Shown piece after piece: positions 14,301 through 26,136 of a stretch of DNA of 64,000 nt (position 1 is its first letter; every line of letters begins with the position of its first letter). Both the position numbers and the translations under genes were made by a program. The DNA lies in contig CM075102.1 in assembly GCA_037576195.1 (NCBI GenBank), positions 14,318,745-14,382,744 on the forward strand, read 5' to 3'. This DNA is from Phytoseiulus persimilis (taxonomy: Eukaryota > Arthropoda > Arachnida > Mesostigmata > Phytoseiidae). The notes under the pieces are model-generated. The model had not been told where the DNA came from and did not search any database. It saw nothing but the letters and a program-made list of their open reading frames with translations.

Positions 14301-14382
14301 CTTCCTCAGGAGTTTCAGTTTCTGAGGTCAGCTTGGGTTTTCTCAGCGGCTCATGTAGGCTTTGCTCGCAGGCTCTTTTCAT
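11335..14382 (-). CDS. hAT transposase-derived zinc finger protein, KIAA1586-like
   Basis: Three exons (14382-14148, 14021-13844, 13300-11335) join in phases 1 and 2 to give 792 residues. An acidic N-terminus of about 80 residues is followed by a BED/TTF-like finger (C137, C140, H186, H192) and then a hAT transposase body. The family landmarks are visible in order: a FSIIVDH strand (D298) where active enzymes have VLIDES, a CFVTD strand (D372) in place of VSDGA, AYRLEL near 402-407 in place of AHRLEL, and EVASSFRALQAL in place of RWVASSFR. The C-terminal dimerisation part (NWPPNPPENY, LFLHINGVPAEQFDP) matches the KIAA1586 type. The usual ECERGFS glutamate is replaced by a serine/threonine-rich stretch, so DNA cutting is unlikely. 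With intact introns, one long open frame and no terminal repeats, it is best read as a domesticated host gene, perhaps for DNA or chromatin binding. The role is unknown, and further 5' exons are possible in the 543-base intron. Confidence 0.75.
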
Positions 14383-15268
14383 ATTGGCGGATTATTTCCG
14401 GAGTCAATTCATGTGTTCAGATCACTAACTTCAGTTTGAGCTGCTCTGTGGCACTGAGCCCTGCGGGGCATCGATGGACGAGCCCGTGGTTACAATCGAG
14501 AACCTCCCTTATGTCACGAATCCGAACGATAGCCCACGCCAGTGCAAGCACAGACGAACGAATCACAATCAATCCCTGGCCAGCGAAGAACAGCAGCTTG
14601 AAGCAGGCGGCACGAATCATCACAACAACAAAACTCTCACACGATAATAAACACCGCGTTTGGGAGAGAGCATCACGGAGGTCGCCATCTCGAGGCGCCG
14701 AATTCGAATATAGTGAGCATGAGCCGAGCGGACTTCCGAACTTCACTTCATCAATGATATCTGACTTCACAATTGCGTCCATAAAAGACCCAATCCGAGC
14801 GTTGTGTATCGGATGTGTCGTTATCAGGAACTTCATCTCCGTAGACGGGTACGGAGGATTGAGAGTGGAATTTCAGGTCTTGCCCAGAAGACAAATATCG
14901 CAGAGTTCTGGTAACGGAGGATCTAAAACAGAGAACCACGAGAGGAGAGAAGCCGCAAGTGCGAAGTCATGGAGATATTGCACGCCGATGAAGCAGAAAC
15001 AGTCACAGAATCCTTTTCAGGGCACGACGGATCCCACCGACACATGCTCTACCCAGAAGTAACGCCGCGCGGCCTCAGTAGTCACCTATGCATTCTTCAT
15101 CATCCGGTCGACGTTTTTCCCGCGTGAGCTTCCGATGTTGGTCGTAGCCTGCTAACAAAAGATCTGACGGTCCAACAACCAGAAACTCATTTTTGTGACA
15201 TCGATCAGTATTGCGGATGCTACTCGATGAATATCAGCAGAATAAGAACAGTCGAATTAACGTCGACT
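14383..15268. other. intergenic, no supported gene
   Basis: This lies between the transposase-derived gene and NADSYN1. Overlapping open frames occur on both strands (14417-14836 minus and 14436-15062 plus). The minus one has a hydrophobic stretch that could pass for a membrane helix, but neither shows a recognisable family or splice chain. It probably holds the promoter of the transposase-derived gene near 14383. Confidence 0.35.
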
Positions 15269-15274
15269 TTTATT
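15269..15274 (-). terminator. possible polyadenylation signal of NADSYN1
   Basis: A minus-strand AATAAA lies about 390 bases below the NADSYN1 stop. It is the nearest such hexamer I noticed, but the distance makes it only a candidate. Confidence 0.3.
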
Positions 15275-15660
15275 GAGCAAACAATCGTATCCGGAGTAAG
15301 TACACGAGAATACTGCATTCCAATCCTGGATCACCGTCTTTTACACGACCGTAACGCGCACTACCGCGTGCGAGAACTCGTTCTCAATGATGCGAGGACG
15401 GTCTACGATCTTGATCGTCGAGAAATATTTCAGTACGAACGTCTGCCTGATATGCGGCGGAAACAAGTCAATAGAGTCAACAAAGTGCACTTCCGTTCCC
15501 GCCTTAGACTAGAATACCGGCGGTCTACTTATTTTAACCATTTTCAGGTCAATTTCACGGTACTTCGAAACCTGCCCTTGTCTTTCTGAATTGGAATCGC
15601 GTGAGGAACATGATTGAACGTCGAATTTAAAAGCTTCGAACCGGAGCAGTTGCACTATTC

Positions 15661-18655
15661 TCACACCAGCTCCGGTTTCCGGCTCAGACTGCCGGAAGAG
15701 AGGAGAGCTCTAGGATTCGTGGGCAGTGTCATTTGCGAGACGTATCGATCGATACTTTTGAACTGCCACTTCCATTGAGGGTTATAGAGGAACGGGCGGT
15801 GGTCAAAACGGTTGTCATCCGGACTGTAAGTCTCGGCGTGGTAAGCGGGCGTCAAAATTGTGGTTTTGTGCCTATTAATTGAGTACATCTTGAAAAAGTG
15901 TTTCACTTTTCTAGCAACATCAGCCGGACGCGCCGAGGGATCTTCGGCAGTCATTCTTAGGTACATGGCCAAAGGTCCGCAACATTGCTGTTTCCTGAGC
16001 CGTCCAAAAGTCGACAGCTCCGCATAGGTCATCCCCATGTCGGCTTCGTCGGTTTGTACAACCTGGCCATCTTTGAGCGGGGTCAATTCGGCAGTGGGAG
16101 GAGCATCGAGAATACCTGGAAGTATGACGAGTTTGAACCTATTCCAACCATCGTTCCACCAAAGTTCTGCGAGATTTTCCGTTTGGCCAGCGCTCAGCCG
16201 GCGGCAAGGATCTGAGAGAACACTCACACGAAAGAGCACTCAGCTTGAATCGGTCGACGGAGAACTTGAGGAAACTTTTCAGATCGGTTTTCGATATCGA
16301 TCCGATCGGATTGATGTCTCCGCTGGAACAATCGTATTTCGTGAGGTAGCCTCTCAGGGCTTCGTCGACGTTGCCAGTGGCGAGGACGAGGAGACCTCCG
16401 GGTCGATCCTTCACCCACAACATCAGCTGCGCGAACAAGTAGCTCAGCAACATACGAATCCTCGCTTGAACGTTCTGTAGGGCTAAATCTTCGCGCGCTG
16501 TGCCACCGTGAGCTTGGAATTTCGGGATGCGACCCCCGATCACAGCCACGAAGATTGCTGCAAGGAATTACGGAGTCCGTGAACGATTTTTCCCCGTCTG
16601 CACCCTTCTATTCGACGAAACACAGGAAGAGCAACTCATACCAATAATCGCTTTGACAGCGGTGTCAATTATGATGTTCTGGTGATTGGAGCCGATCTGC
16701 GACGCTAGGCCGCTGGCGGCCGCCTTCGTCGCTCCCGATGAGTTCTCCGTACCCATATAACAAGTGAACAACAACTTCTGACAAATATGTTTGGCTCCGT
16801 TCTCTCCTGGCGGAACGTATTTTTGATCCCCTATCACCATTCTGAGATCGGCAAGAACTTCCTGGCTGCCCGCTCGGACCGCTTCGTCGATCATTGAGCA
16901 CATGGAGAACACTATCGTGGCGACCGATGCCGAGTCGACGCCTCCGCTGAGTGGCAAGAAAAAACCGCCCTGACCAGAACGTCTGAAACGCGAATAGGCA
17001 GAAAACGATGAGCTGAGCGAGGTTGCGGAATGGGCGAATCAGTGGAACACCCGGAGAGCATTTTAACCGACCTGAGATAGTCCCAGAGCCAGCAGGCAGG
17101 GCCGTTGGCGATTTCTTCCTCGGGCTTCATATCCGGCCACTCTAGGAACGGGTTAGCAAGACCTCCGATAGCGGATACCAGGTAAGTATCGGTTTTCACC
17201 CTCGGATACATAGAGCTTTCGGCGGCCGCCACGCCGCGGGATCGGAATGTGGCTCTTTTCGCGCGGACATCTTCGACGAAGAACTTGGCGGTGACTACCT
17301 CTACTTCGTCGAGACTGAATTGACGCCCCACGGCAAGAAACTTCCCGTTCATCGAGATATTCGATAGACCCTGATAGTAAACACGCTCGCCATCGCAGCC
17401 ACGCAAATTGGAGAAAACGTAGACACATGCAGATTTGAGAGAAGCGGACGTGACCAGATCCTTGATCAAATTCCGTTTTCGCAGTTCGTGATAAGAGCCC
17501 GATGAGTTGAAGATGATCTCAGCGCCCGCCAAACAAGCGTCCACATTCGTACTGCGGGAGAACGTACGGGTACGTCGTGACATCACACGAGAATTGTAAT
17601 GGTAGGAACAAATGAAAGCGAATATCCTCTTTTGGGAAACGATCAATAATCACCTGTTCGGGGCGTGTAATTCCTCGCAGATTTCGAAGCCGATGACAGA
17701 GTCTCTCGTTTCTAATAAGGCATCGCCGAAAGGGACTTTCGACTGTTCCGTGATACGCGCTACCATTGGAGGTAGGCCGAAGTCCTCGATGACTTTCGGA
17801 TGACTCCACGGCGTGAACCAGCGTGACTCTCTTCGGATCGTTTCAAGATTAGGTATTGGCTCGGACCAGGTAATTCGTGGGTAAGGGAAAGTTCTAAAAT
17901 GTCATTGGCGCAGAGAAAAGCTGAGGTAATCTCGTCCCCTCACCGGTAGTTTCCGTCATCACAGAGAATCATTTTGGGTCTGATGAGCAAAATTTTCTTG
18001 TTCAGGAAGACGACGCGCACGTTATAGAGAACGCCGCGATGCTGCACAGCCATCCCAACATCACAGATAATATCCTGAAAATTCAAAGGGATTGATGGCT
18101 GCTGCTTCGATGCCATGATGAATCCGTCCTCAACCGTACACACGGTGCAGAGCAGGAATCTTCACTCACAAAAGTCGCTGGATCGTCCAATAGCTTGGCA
18201 AGCACCTCCCATGAATGCAGCTCGGTGTCGTTCTCGAAGAAATGGTCCGCACATCCGTAACCCCTGCAAGGATGGCAAATAATGCGAACTGACAGCTCAG
18301 TCGAAACTCCAAGTGAGTATGGATGAGTCTTGATTCAAGACTCTTGAATGACATTTTAGAACAGCATGAGGGAGCTCGACGCTGGTGCCGTGCCCAGGTT
18401 GCAGCTCGGACGCTGTAGAACTCACGGAATCTCTAGTTCGGGTCCACTCCTGTATTTCGAGCCTGCCGCTTTGGCACGTTTGATACCTGGGATTGAGTCA
18501 GGTAACCATGAGAATCAGGTTGAGCTGCAGTATCGATATATTGAACGTCTCTTCGAATACCGTTACTCACTCTCCAAAATCCGACGATAGTTTCCGGTGA
18601 AGTCCAGAGCCCATTGATTCAACGTGCAACCGGAGACACAGAATACAGACGCCAT
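15661..18655 (-). CDS. NADSYN1: glutamine-dependent NAD+ synthetase
   Basis: The protein makes NAD+ from nicotinic acid adenine dinucleotide, ATP and glutamine in the cytosol. Nine exons (18655-18571, 18486-18426, 18263-18170, 18074-17944, 17830-17654, 17551-17072, 16982-16642, 16557-16228, 16115-15661) join without a frame break to 717 residues, against about 706 in human. The N-terminal nitrilase-type glutaminase shows the catalytic Glu in GPELEI, Lys in ILLIRPKM and Cys in FEICEEL. The synthetase half has the ATP pyrophosphatase P-loop [10 protein letters not shown], then [16 protein letters not shown] and [15 protein letters not shown], which are nearly invariant in animals. The start ATG opens [19 protein letters not shown], which lines up with the human N-terminus. 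It is head to head with MCM7. One odd point is Pro in place of Cys after GPELEI. Identification is secure. Confidence 0.97.
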
Positions 18656-19176
18656 GGCGACAACAAGCTCAGCCGGCTCTAGCTGGTGCTGTCAAAAACC
18701 GGGATCAGTTCCAGACAACCAGATGATCTGCCGCTCATGCGGTCCGAGGAACCTTCATATGATGAGATGACCAATGAGCCCTCGGGACGTCAACAACGAG
18801 AAGGCCGAAAAGTGGCGCTCACAACGCTAATCTAGTACTTTATTCTGGACAGCAGTGCTCCCAAATTCAAGCTCGCTGAGAGCATGTTTTTTTGGAGCGT
18901 TTTCCCCGGGGATTTTCTCCCATTCAATCTTCTCTTTATCAATCGATATCCTGCGACGACCAGGCTGATGAAAATCCCCCAGCGTGTGTGGTTCGTTAGC
19001 CGCTACTCGTTGTGGCACTATCGGAGAGAGGGTAGAAGCCCGCCACATTTTTGGCGCCAATCGGCACTCTCAGGCGCTTTTTGTGAACACAAGCTCAACT
19101 GCTTCCCCAGTAGAGCTGGCGCTGAGCTGATTGTCATAATTCTTGAGCCGAAGTGTTCTCCTCGCAGAGCCGAAAA
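18656..19176. promoter_or_regulatory. probable shared promoter region of NADSYN1 and MCM7
   Basis: These 521 bases separate the start codons of two divergent genes, so both 5' UTRs and both promoters must lie here unless upstream noncoding exons exist. I do not see a clear TATA box; the sequence holds no gene. Confidence 0.5.
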
Positions 19177-21610
19177 ATGGCAGACACAGGGAAATTCAAC
19201 GAGAGGGATTATACCTCGGCCAAAGGTGAGTTGAATTTTTCAAATCTGGGGGACCTTCACAGGTTCGCGATCCGTTACTGGAACAGTACGTTTGGGCATT
19301 TAAACCCCTTTTCCGTTGTCGCATGATCTCATTCCGATCGCCTCGAGAGAGGATCAAGGAGTTTCTGAGCACTTCCGCTATCACCCCGAATAGTTTGGCC
19401 TCAAGATCTCGATCGCGACCGGTAACGGGAATCACCGTCGACGAGTGCCCTAAAAATCTTCAAATTTTCCAGAACGCGTCGGCAATTTCTTCAAGGAGTT
19501 TGTGAAGCGAGATGGCCGCAAGAAAGTTCGCGTTTACGCTGACCAGATCCGCGAGATCGCTCATCGGGATCAGGCATCTCTCGTCGTGTCTCTCGACGAC
19601 ATATCTGAGTACGATCCCGAACTTTCCGAAGCGATCATAAACAACGCTCGACGATATGAGAAGATTTTCTCTGACACCGTCTACGATCTTCTGCCGGAGA
19701 TGAAGACCAGAGACTCTGTTCCCAAAGATACTCTCGATGTTTACATCGAGCACCGTATCATGATGGAGCAACGCTTGCGACAACCTGGCGACACGCATGA
19801 TCCGCGTAACAACTACCCCCCGGAGCTTCTGAAACGGTTCGAAGTTTACTTCAAGTTACCAGCGGAACAAAAGATGAGTTCCGTGAGGGACCTGAAAGCC
19901 CAATACCTCGGGAAGCTTGTCGGTGTCAAGGGTGTCGTAATCCGTTGCACCGAAGTCAAGCCTCTGATGAGTGTTGCCACCTACATTTGCGACCAGTGCG
20001 GAGCCGAAACGTACCAACCCATTCTGTCGAGCCAGTTCACCCCCTTGGACACTTGCCCTTCGCAGGACTGTAAGACCAACAAGAGCGGTGGGAAACTCGC
20101 TCTGCAAACCCGAGGTTCGAAATTCATGAAGTTCCAAGAAATCAGAATCCAAGAGCACAGTGATCAGGTTCCAGTGGGCGACGTGCCCCGAACAACCGTT
20201 GTTTACGCTCGCGGAGAGAACACCCGTCTTTGTCAACCCGGTGATCACGTCAACATAACCGGAATCTACCTGCCCCAGCAGAAGACCGGGTTCCGACAGA
20301 TCATGTCAGGGCTTCTCTCGAGCTCCTATGTTGAAGCTCACAGCATCGTCAAGATGAACAAGTTGGAAACCGCCGAGTTCGAAGAGGAACTCACAGAAGA
20401 GGAGCTCCAAGCGATTCAGGAGGAGGATCTCTTCGAGAAACTCGCAGGATCCATCGCGCCAGAGATCTTCGGTCACGTCGACGTTAAGAAAGCCCTGCTC
20501 CTCCAACTCGTCGGCGGGGTTGACAAACGTCCCGCAGACGGAATGCACATCAGAGGCACCATCAATGTCTGCCTCATGGGCGATCCCGGAGTGGCGAAAT
20601 CGCAGCTGCTCAGCTACGTTACCCGGCTCTGCCCACGCAGTCAGTACACAACAGGAAGTGGTTCTTCGGGGGTGGGGTTGACCGCCTCCGTCATGAAAGA
20701 CCCCCTCACCGGCGAGATGACTCTCGAAGGAGGGGTTCTGGTCCTCGCCGATGGTGGCATTTGCTGCATCGACGAGTTTGATAAAATGCACGAGAACGAT
20801 CGTACAGCCATCCACGAGGTAATGGAACAGCAAACCATCTCGATTGCCAAAGCTGGAATCATGACAACCCTCAACGCTCGTGTCGCCATCCTGGCTGCTG
20901 CCAATCCCTTGTATGGACGCTACAACACCAAGAGGACCATTGAGCAGAACGTGAACCTGCCCGCGGCCTTGTTGTCCAGATTCGATCTCCTCTTCTTGAT
21001 CCAGGACAAAATTGATCGCGAGAGTGATCTCCGGCTTGCGCAACATATCTTCTACGTCCACCAGAACTGCTCTGAGCCCAAGCTGGACTTCACCCCGCTC
21101 GAAATGAAACTCCTGAGGAGGTACATCAACTCCTGCCAGAAACTCGAGCCGTACGTCCCCGAAGAACTCACCGAATACATCGTGAAAGGCTATGTCGCCA
21201 TCCGGAAGGACGCTCGCGGTGGAGGGGCCGATGCTGCGTTCATGTCGCCAAGAACCCTGTTGGCCATTCTCCGTCTGGCCAGCGCTCTCGCGCGTCTTCG
21301 GACGAGCGAAGTCGTCGAGAAGGAAGACGTCGACGAAGCCTTGCGACTCATGGAATCGTCCAAGGCCTCGCTGCATAGTCAACCCGATGCGCAGAACAAG
21401 CGGCCGCAATCCGTTGTAGATCGAGTGTACCACATCATTCAAGAGTTCGCGTCATCAACCGGTTCGAGCTCGGCGAGGATCTCAGAACTCCTCGATCTCT
21501 GCACTTCGAAGGGCATCAAGCAGAGCGACTTCGACAAAGCCATCAAGGAGTACGAGGAACTCAACGTATGGCAACTCAACCAAAACGGAACTCGGCTCAC
21601 CTTCATTTAA
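19177..21610 (+). CDS. MCM7: DNA replication licensing factor MCM7
   Basis: A subunit of the MCM2-7 helicase that unwinds origins and drives forks in the nucleus. A short first exon (19177-19225, opening [12 protein letters not shown]) is spliced to one long exon (19473-21610), giving 728 residues; human has 719. The junction restores [11 protein letters not shown], matching the human N-terminus. Visible landmarks are the C4 zinc finger ([11 protein letters not shown] with CPSQDC), the OB-fold hairpin region, Walker A GDPGVAKS, sensor-like [13 protein letters not shown], Walker [10 protein letters not shown], the arginine finger in SRFDLLF, and the C-terminal winged-helix part ending [18 protein letters not shown]. 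Paralogues MCM2-6 are excluded by the LDVYIEHR and [10 protein letters not shown] signatures. Only one intron is present. An AATAAA follows at 21692. All catalytic motifs are intact. Confidence 0.98.
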
Positions 21611-21691
21611 TGCTAACGTAACAAATAATGACCAGCACTACTCTCGGAGAACTCACATTTTTAAGAAAACTTGTATTTTAAAGGCATTCTC

Positions 21692-21697
21692 AATAAA
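21692..21697 (+). terminator. probable polyadenylation signal of MCM7
   Basis: AATAAA lies 82 bases after the MCM7 stop. The neighbouring CDK11 gene ends only about 330 bases after MCM7 on the other strand, so the two 3' ends face each other. Confidence 0.6.
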
Positions 21698-21939
21698 AAC
21701 TCATTGAGATTCAAGACAGTAGGAGTCTGTGCTATTTCCACCCTCACAGTTCAAGAGCTTCATTCGTCAGGCGAAAACTCCCGAAGGTATCCCCCACACA
21801 CAGAGATGGTTTTCATTCGAATCGGATCCCCACAGTCCTCTCCATTCAATGGTTCGCTCATGACGTCAGACAAACACTCTTCTCCTATATGTACATTGTG
21901 GGTCTTTGAGAGGTTCACAATCATGCCATGAACGCGAGT

Positions 21940-24900
21940 TCAGGGCGTGTTGAGCGCAACGTTCCGGCTACCCATGAAGCGAGAGGGGAATAGATCGTTC
22001 TGCATGAGGTTCTGCATAGCGTACTGTTGGCCACCGGCGGGAGGCTTCGGTGAATGCGCTTTCCTGCTGCCGCCTTCGGATTTCGCCGGCCAGGTCGGGA
22101 ACATCTCCGGATCAATTGGCTCCGGCGACTCCTCAAACCATTCGTGATGCAGCGCGTCCTCCGCAGTTATCCGTTTCTGCGGACAGTAGGTCAGGAGTTT
22201 GTTGAGCAGCGCGAAGCCGGCGTTGGTGAGCATTGTTTCACTGATCTTCTTTCTCATCAAGTTATAGGGTTGGTGTTCGAACGAGAACTTCTTGACCATC
22301 GGAAGTTCGTTGTACCCGGGCCATATTTTCTCCGACGGCGTGCCGAGAGCCTTGAAAATTTTATTCAACTCATCGACTTCACCTGGAACAATGCGGAACG
22401 TTAGAGGGCACACTCCGTTGGAAGTGATGTGGTTTCTTCGGTTGAAGTCTCTGACAGAAGGACTGAGCAGACTCACTTTTCCCCGGAAAAAGAGGCCCCA
22501 TCGTGAGAAGTTCGCCGAAGATGCAGCCCACGCTCCACACGTCGATGGGGCAGGAATATTCTTTGCTTCCGAGCAATAGCTCCGGGGCTCGATACCAAAG
22601 CGTCACCACGATGGGTGTGTAGTTTTTCAGGGGAGACCCGTACTCGCGAGCCAAGCCGAAGTCACCGACCTGGAAGAGAGACGCAAGATACATTGATTGA
22701 ACAGTCTCGGAATCCTCTCTGAGGAGGCGACATACGATGGAATGAAGCGCCGGAAACCTCGATGTCAGCTTGCTGGCCTCACCTTGAGAACGCCTTTGTG
22801 ACTGAGCAACAAGTTCGAGGTCTTGAGATCCCTGTGAAGAATCCAATTATCGTGCATGTGAGCAACGGCTTTCAGCAGCTGCATCATGAGGGTCTTCACT
22901 TCTCCGATGAGGAACGGCGACTTCATTGTTTCCATGAGGCTCTTGAGATCATGCTCAACATAGTCCATCACGATGTAAATTTTGTCCATGTTACTCCCTA
23001 CCACGATTTCCTGAAAGGGGACAAGAGCTTCGCTATTCGCCGCGAGGGTCCGTTGCAGCCTCAGCGATATTTGCTAATCTCCAATGTATAAATCACAGAC
23101 TCGTCTAGACACCAGGTTCCGCTCGGGAATCTCCCTTGTCCGTTGACCGTTACGGCTGACGAAAATTCCGGTATCTGCTCCCATTTCCCCAATCGGAGTC
23201 TCTCACTCACCCTGACAGTCACAATGTTCGGATGTTGAGCTTTTAGCAATGTGTTGATTTCTCGCAGCGAAGTAATCGGGAATCCTTCTTTCTCGTTCTC
23301 CATTTTCAAACGTTTCAGAGCTACGACCTCATCTGGAACAGCCAAAACCTCGGTGAGATCCACGAAGGCGAACAACTTGCTCCCCGCGCCTTTGAGACCT
23401 ATCTCCAAATCTTTGGACACCTCGAGAAAGGAAGCCAGAACTCACTCGTGAGCTTGTCTTTCGCTCGGTAGACAACGCCATAGGTGCCTTCTTCGATCCT
23501 GTTCAGGCAATGGAACTCTTCGACGCGACGGCAACCTTGAGCACCGGGAAAGTAGTCGACCAACTGTAGCTCATCCTCCTCGTCAAGTTTATCGGAGTCC
23601 GCCGCGTCCTGCGAGTCTTCATCTTTGTCCCGGGAGGGACGATTTTCTAAAAACTCGTCCACCTCACGCACATCTCTCTCCCGACCTCTCTCATGGTCAA
23701 CGTCCTCGTCATCGTCTTCACCCTTATCATTGTTATGCACGCCGTTACTGCTGTTGCGGTCTAGCTCTATGGGGTTGGTCGGCGACGTCCTCGGCCGCTC
23801 ATCTCCCGCTTTCCGTTCGCCTGTCGAAGCTCTGCTGTGGTTCTCGTCGGCGGTGTCATCCCCTGTGTCGTCGTCTTCTTCTTCGTCTTCGCTGCCGCTG
23901 CTCCCCTCCGAGTCGGTCGATCCATGGCTGTTGTCAGTTTCATTCGATTTTTTCTGCGGTTCTGTAAAGAAAACGGAGCGATGAGAGAAGGATTCAGCAG
24001 CGTTCTTGCAACTCCTCAGACCTGGAATCTCAGCAGGAATACTAATCGCGCGTCCCACCCTGGTTTAAAAGTTGGAGAGGCTCGCGGCGCGAAAGCTAGA
24101 CAAATATTTGATTACCTCTCTGATCAGAGTCTTTTCCCCTTTCCAAGCTTTTGTTCTTTTCGTTGTCTTCTTCGGTGTCGAATTTGTAGCTGGAAAAAAG
24201 CATAGAGATCAGCTCCGCTATCGATGTCAGTCCCATCGATCCGCCCCGAACTGCACGAGGTCAAAGAGAGGAGGAATGCAATTTCGGTTACGTACCTCGC
24301 AGGGAGTTCGCGCTCTTGTGTGGATTTCTCTTTCAGTCTTTCTTTTTCCCTCTCACGCTTCTCTCTTTCGTGCTCATGATAGTTTGCCAAGAGGCGCTCT
24401 CGCCGTCGACGCAGCTCCTCGTCGCCGGACTCCATTGTGCTAGAAGATAATTTCGAAATAGGTTATCGTCGGAGCTTTCGTTCGTTCTTCACTTCCCGCG
24501 ACTCCCTCTATTTGAAGTTCATGACCATAAGGTTGGATCTTCGAGAATCCGGTCACCTCCCAGTCGCGAAGTTTTTCTACCCATAAAAGATCCTGGTCGA
24601 GATCCGTTTCATTAGAGAACTTGAGCAAAGCAGTTTACCTTGGTTTCTCCTTCGATTCCGTCCGAAGCTTAACGAGCTTCTCCCGGGCGTCCCTGACCGC
24701 GACCTTTTCAGATGTTTCTCTTTCTTTGTATTTTTCTTCACGCTCCGATCTCCTATCACGTCTGTCATGGCTTTGTCGCGAGCTCTCCTTCCGTTTACTC
24801 TCCCGTCGACGTTCGTGGTCCCCGTGGGATGATGCTTCTCTTTCTCTTTCTCTGCTGAAAGACAGTTGACGTAAAATATTAGCTCGGGTTGACACGGAAA

Positions 24901-25639
24901 CAGAATCGAGTAAGATTGTCGTGGGAATGGTCCTCGGGGGGCAATATTCTCAACTGATCACTGTACCTGTATCGGCGACGTTTGCTCTGATGACGCCGGT
25001 CGGTTTTAGAATCAGATAGTCTCTTCTCAGACGAAGTACGACCTCTGTAGTCGTGTTTCGATCGATGGTGATCCCTTTCGCTGTATTGATGCTGTGGAGG
25101 CTTAATTTCCAGGTGATCCTGATCATCTTGATCATCGGAATGGGCATCACTCCCGCTGAAAGTGGAAACAAATATCTCTATTGCGAGAGCACTCGGCAAT
25201 GATCAGTCTGTGGTGATGCGGCTCGACTCTGGTATTCCCAGAGCGGCAAGGCTACAGAAAAGCCTATCCTCCAGTCGCCATTAAAACTTGGTTGTTGGTC
25301 GACAGGAAGGACATGGTGCACATAAAGCGCATAAACGCCGCTATTGGATTCGAAGTAGGGGGTTTCTGCATCGAGAAACTAGAAAACTTCGGATGAAACC
25401 GAAGGTTGATTCCGAAATAGACGGACTCCTCAATTCGATTGGCTCCATCGGGTGACAATCACACCTCGGCAATCGGAACGAGAACCCCGACAGTTCTGAG
25501 CCCAAAGACGAGCGTAAGGCTCGGGAGCAGAATTCGAACCCACGCAGAGAGGGAGAAACGTATTTCCACCAACTCTGAAAACCAAATCGGCTCACCTCAC
25601 TCGCGCGATTTCCCCCTCTTCTGAATCGGACCTCATCAT
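21940..25639 (-). CDS. CDK11: cyclin-dependent kinase 11 (PITSLRE kinase)
   Basis: A nuclear Ser/Thr kinase that works with cyclin L in transcription and splicing. Ten exons (25639-25596, 25155-24967, 24854-24639, 24439-24296, 24189-24116, 23961-23446, 23332-23211, 23010-22783, 22669-22477, 22382-21940) join in frame to 722 residues. The first 220 or so residues are Arg/Glu/Lys-rich, as in the family, with the conserved HLEIKPPQ block. An acidic stretch follows, then the kinase: IEEGTYGVV loop, VVALKRLKM lysine, the name-giving PITSLRE helix, [11 protein letters not shown], the DFG motif in GDFGLARE, the T-loop [13 protein letters not shown], and the C-tail FPTWPAKSE. The start is the first of two adjacent ATGs before [10 protein letters not shown]. 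The protein therefore lacks the N-terminal part before EEGE found in human, unless a far upstream exon exists. It is divergent from ALG3. Confidence 0.95.
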
Positions 25640-26136
25640 GAAACTCTTCACTAGGTGTCCCCAAAGCACACAAGGCAGAGAGGAACAGAATGTTGCCAGG
25701 AACTCCGTCTGCAGGCACTGCCGAACTGTTCTGAGGTTGCCTCACTCGTTCTGGCCCAAGAATCTACTGGCGGCTGCCGTTAGCACATCATTCGTAAACA
25801 GAAACACAGCGATCGCTCCTGTGCGCTCACGATCTCTATGAAGCTGAGGCGTAGAGCATCTCAGGTTGGAGCGTTTCCAGTAAGAACTCAGAACTATTCC
25901 CACAACTCCTTGAGCTCTCCCGGCTGCGTAGTCGAGATCTGATCTTGATTTTCAGTCCAATATTGATTGCTTCTCCACAAGGGAACTTGGAATTCGAAAA
26001 GCGCGCCGTTCCAGATTCCGTTGTTTAGGTCCCAAGGTTTAAAGTATTCCTTTCCTTCTGCTAGCGTGGAACACCAGCACCATACCGTTCTCTCTCCGCC
26101 GGAGTGCACTTCGGTGGTGAAGCACTTCGCGCAGAT
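25640..26136. promoter_or_regulatory. probable shared promoter region of CDK11 and ALG3
   Basis: These 497 bases separate the start codons of two divergent housekeeping genes and contain no other gene. Both 5' UTRs and core promoters are expected here. I see no clear TATA box. Confidence 0.45.

Noticed and set aside
14417-15062. Candidate membrane-protein gene between the transposase-derived gene and NADSYN1.
   Set aside because: Overlapping frames on both strands, no recognised family and no splice chain; composition alone is not enough.
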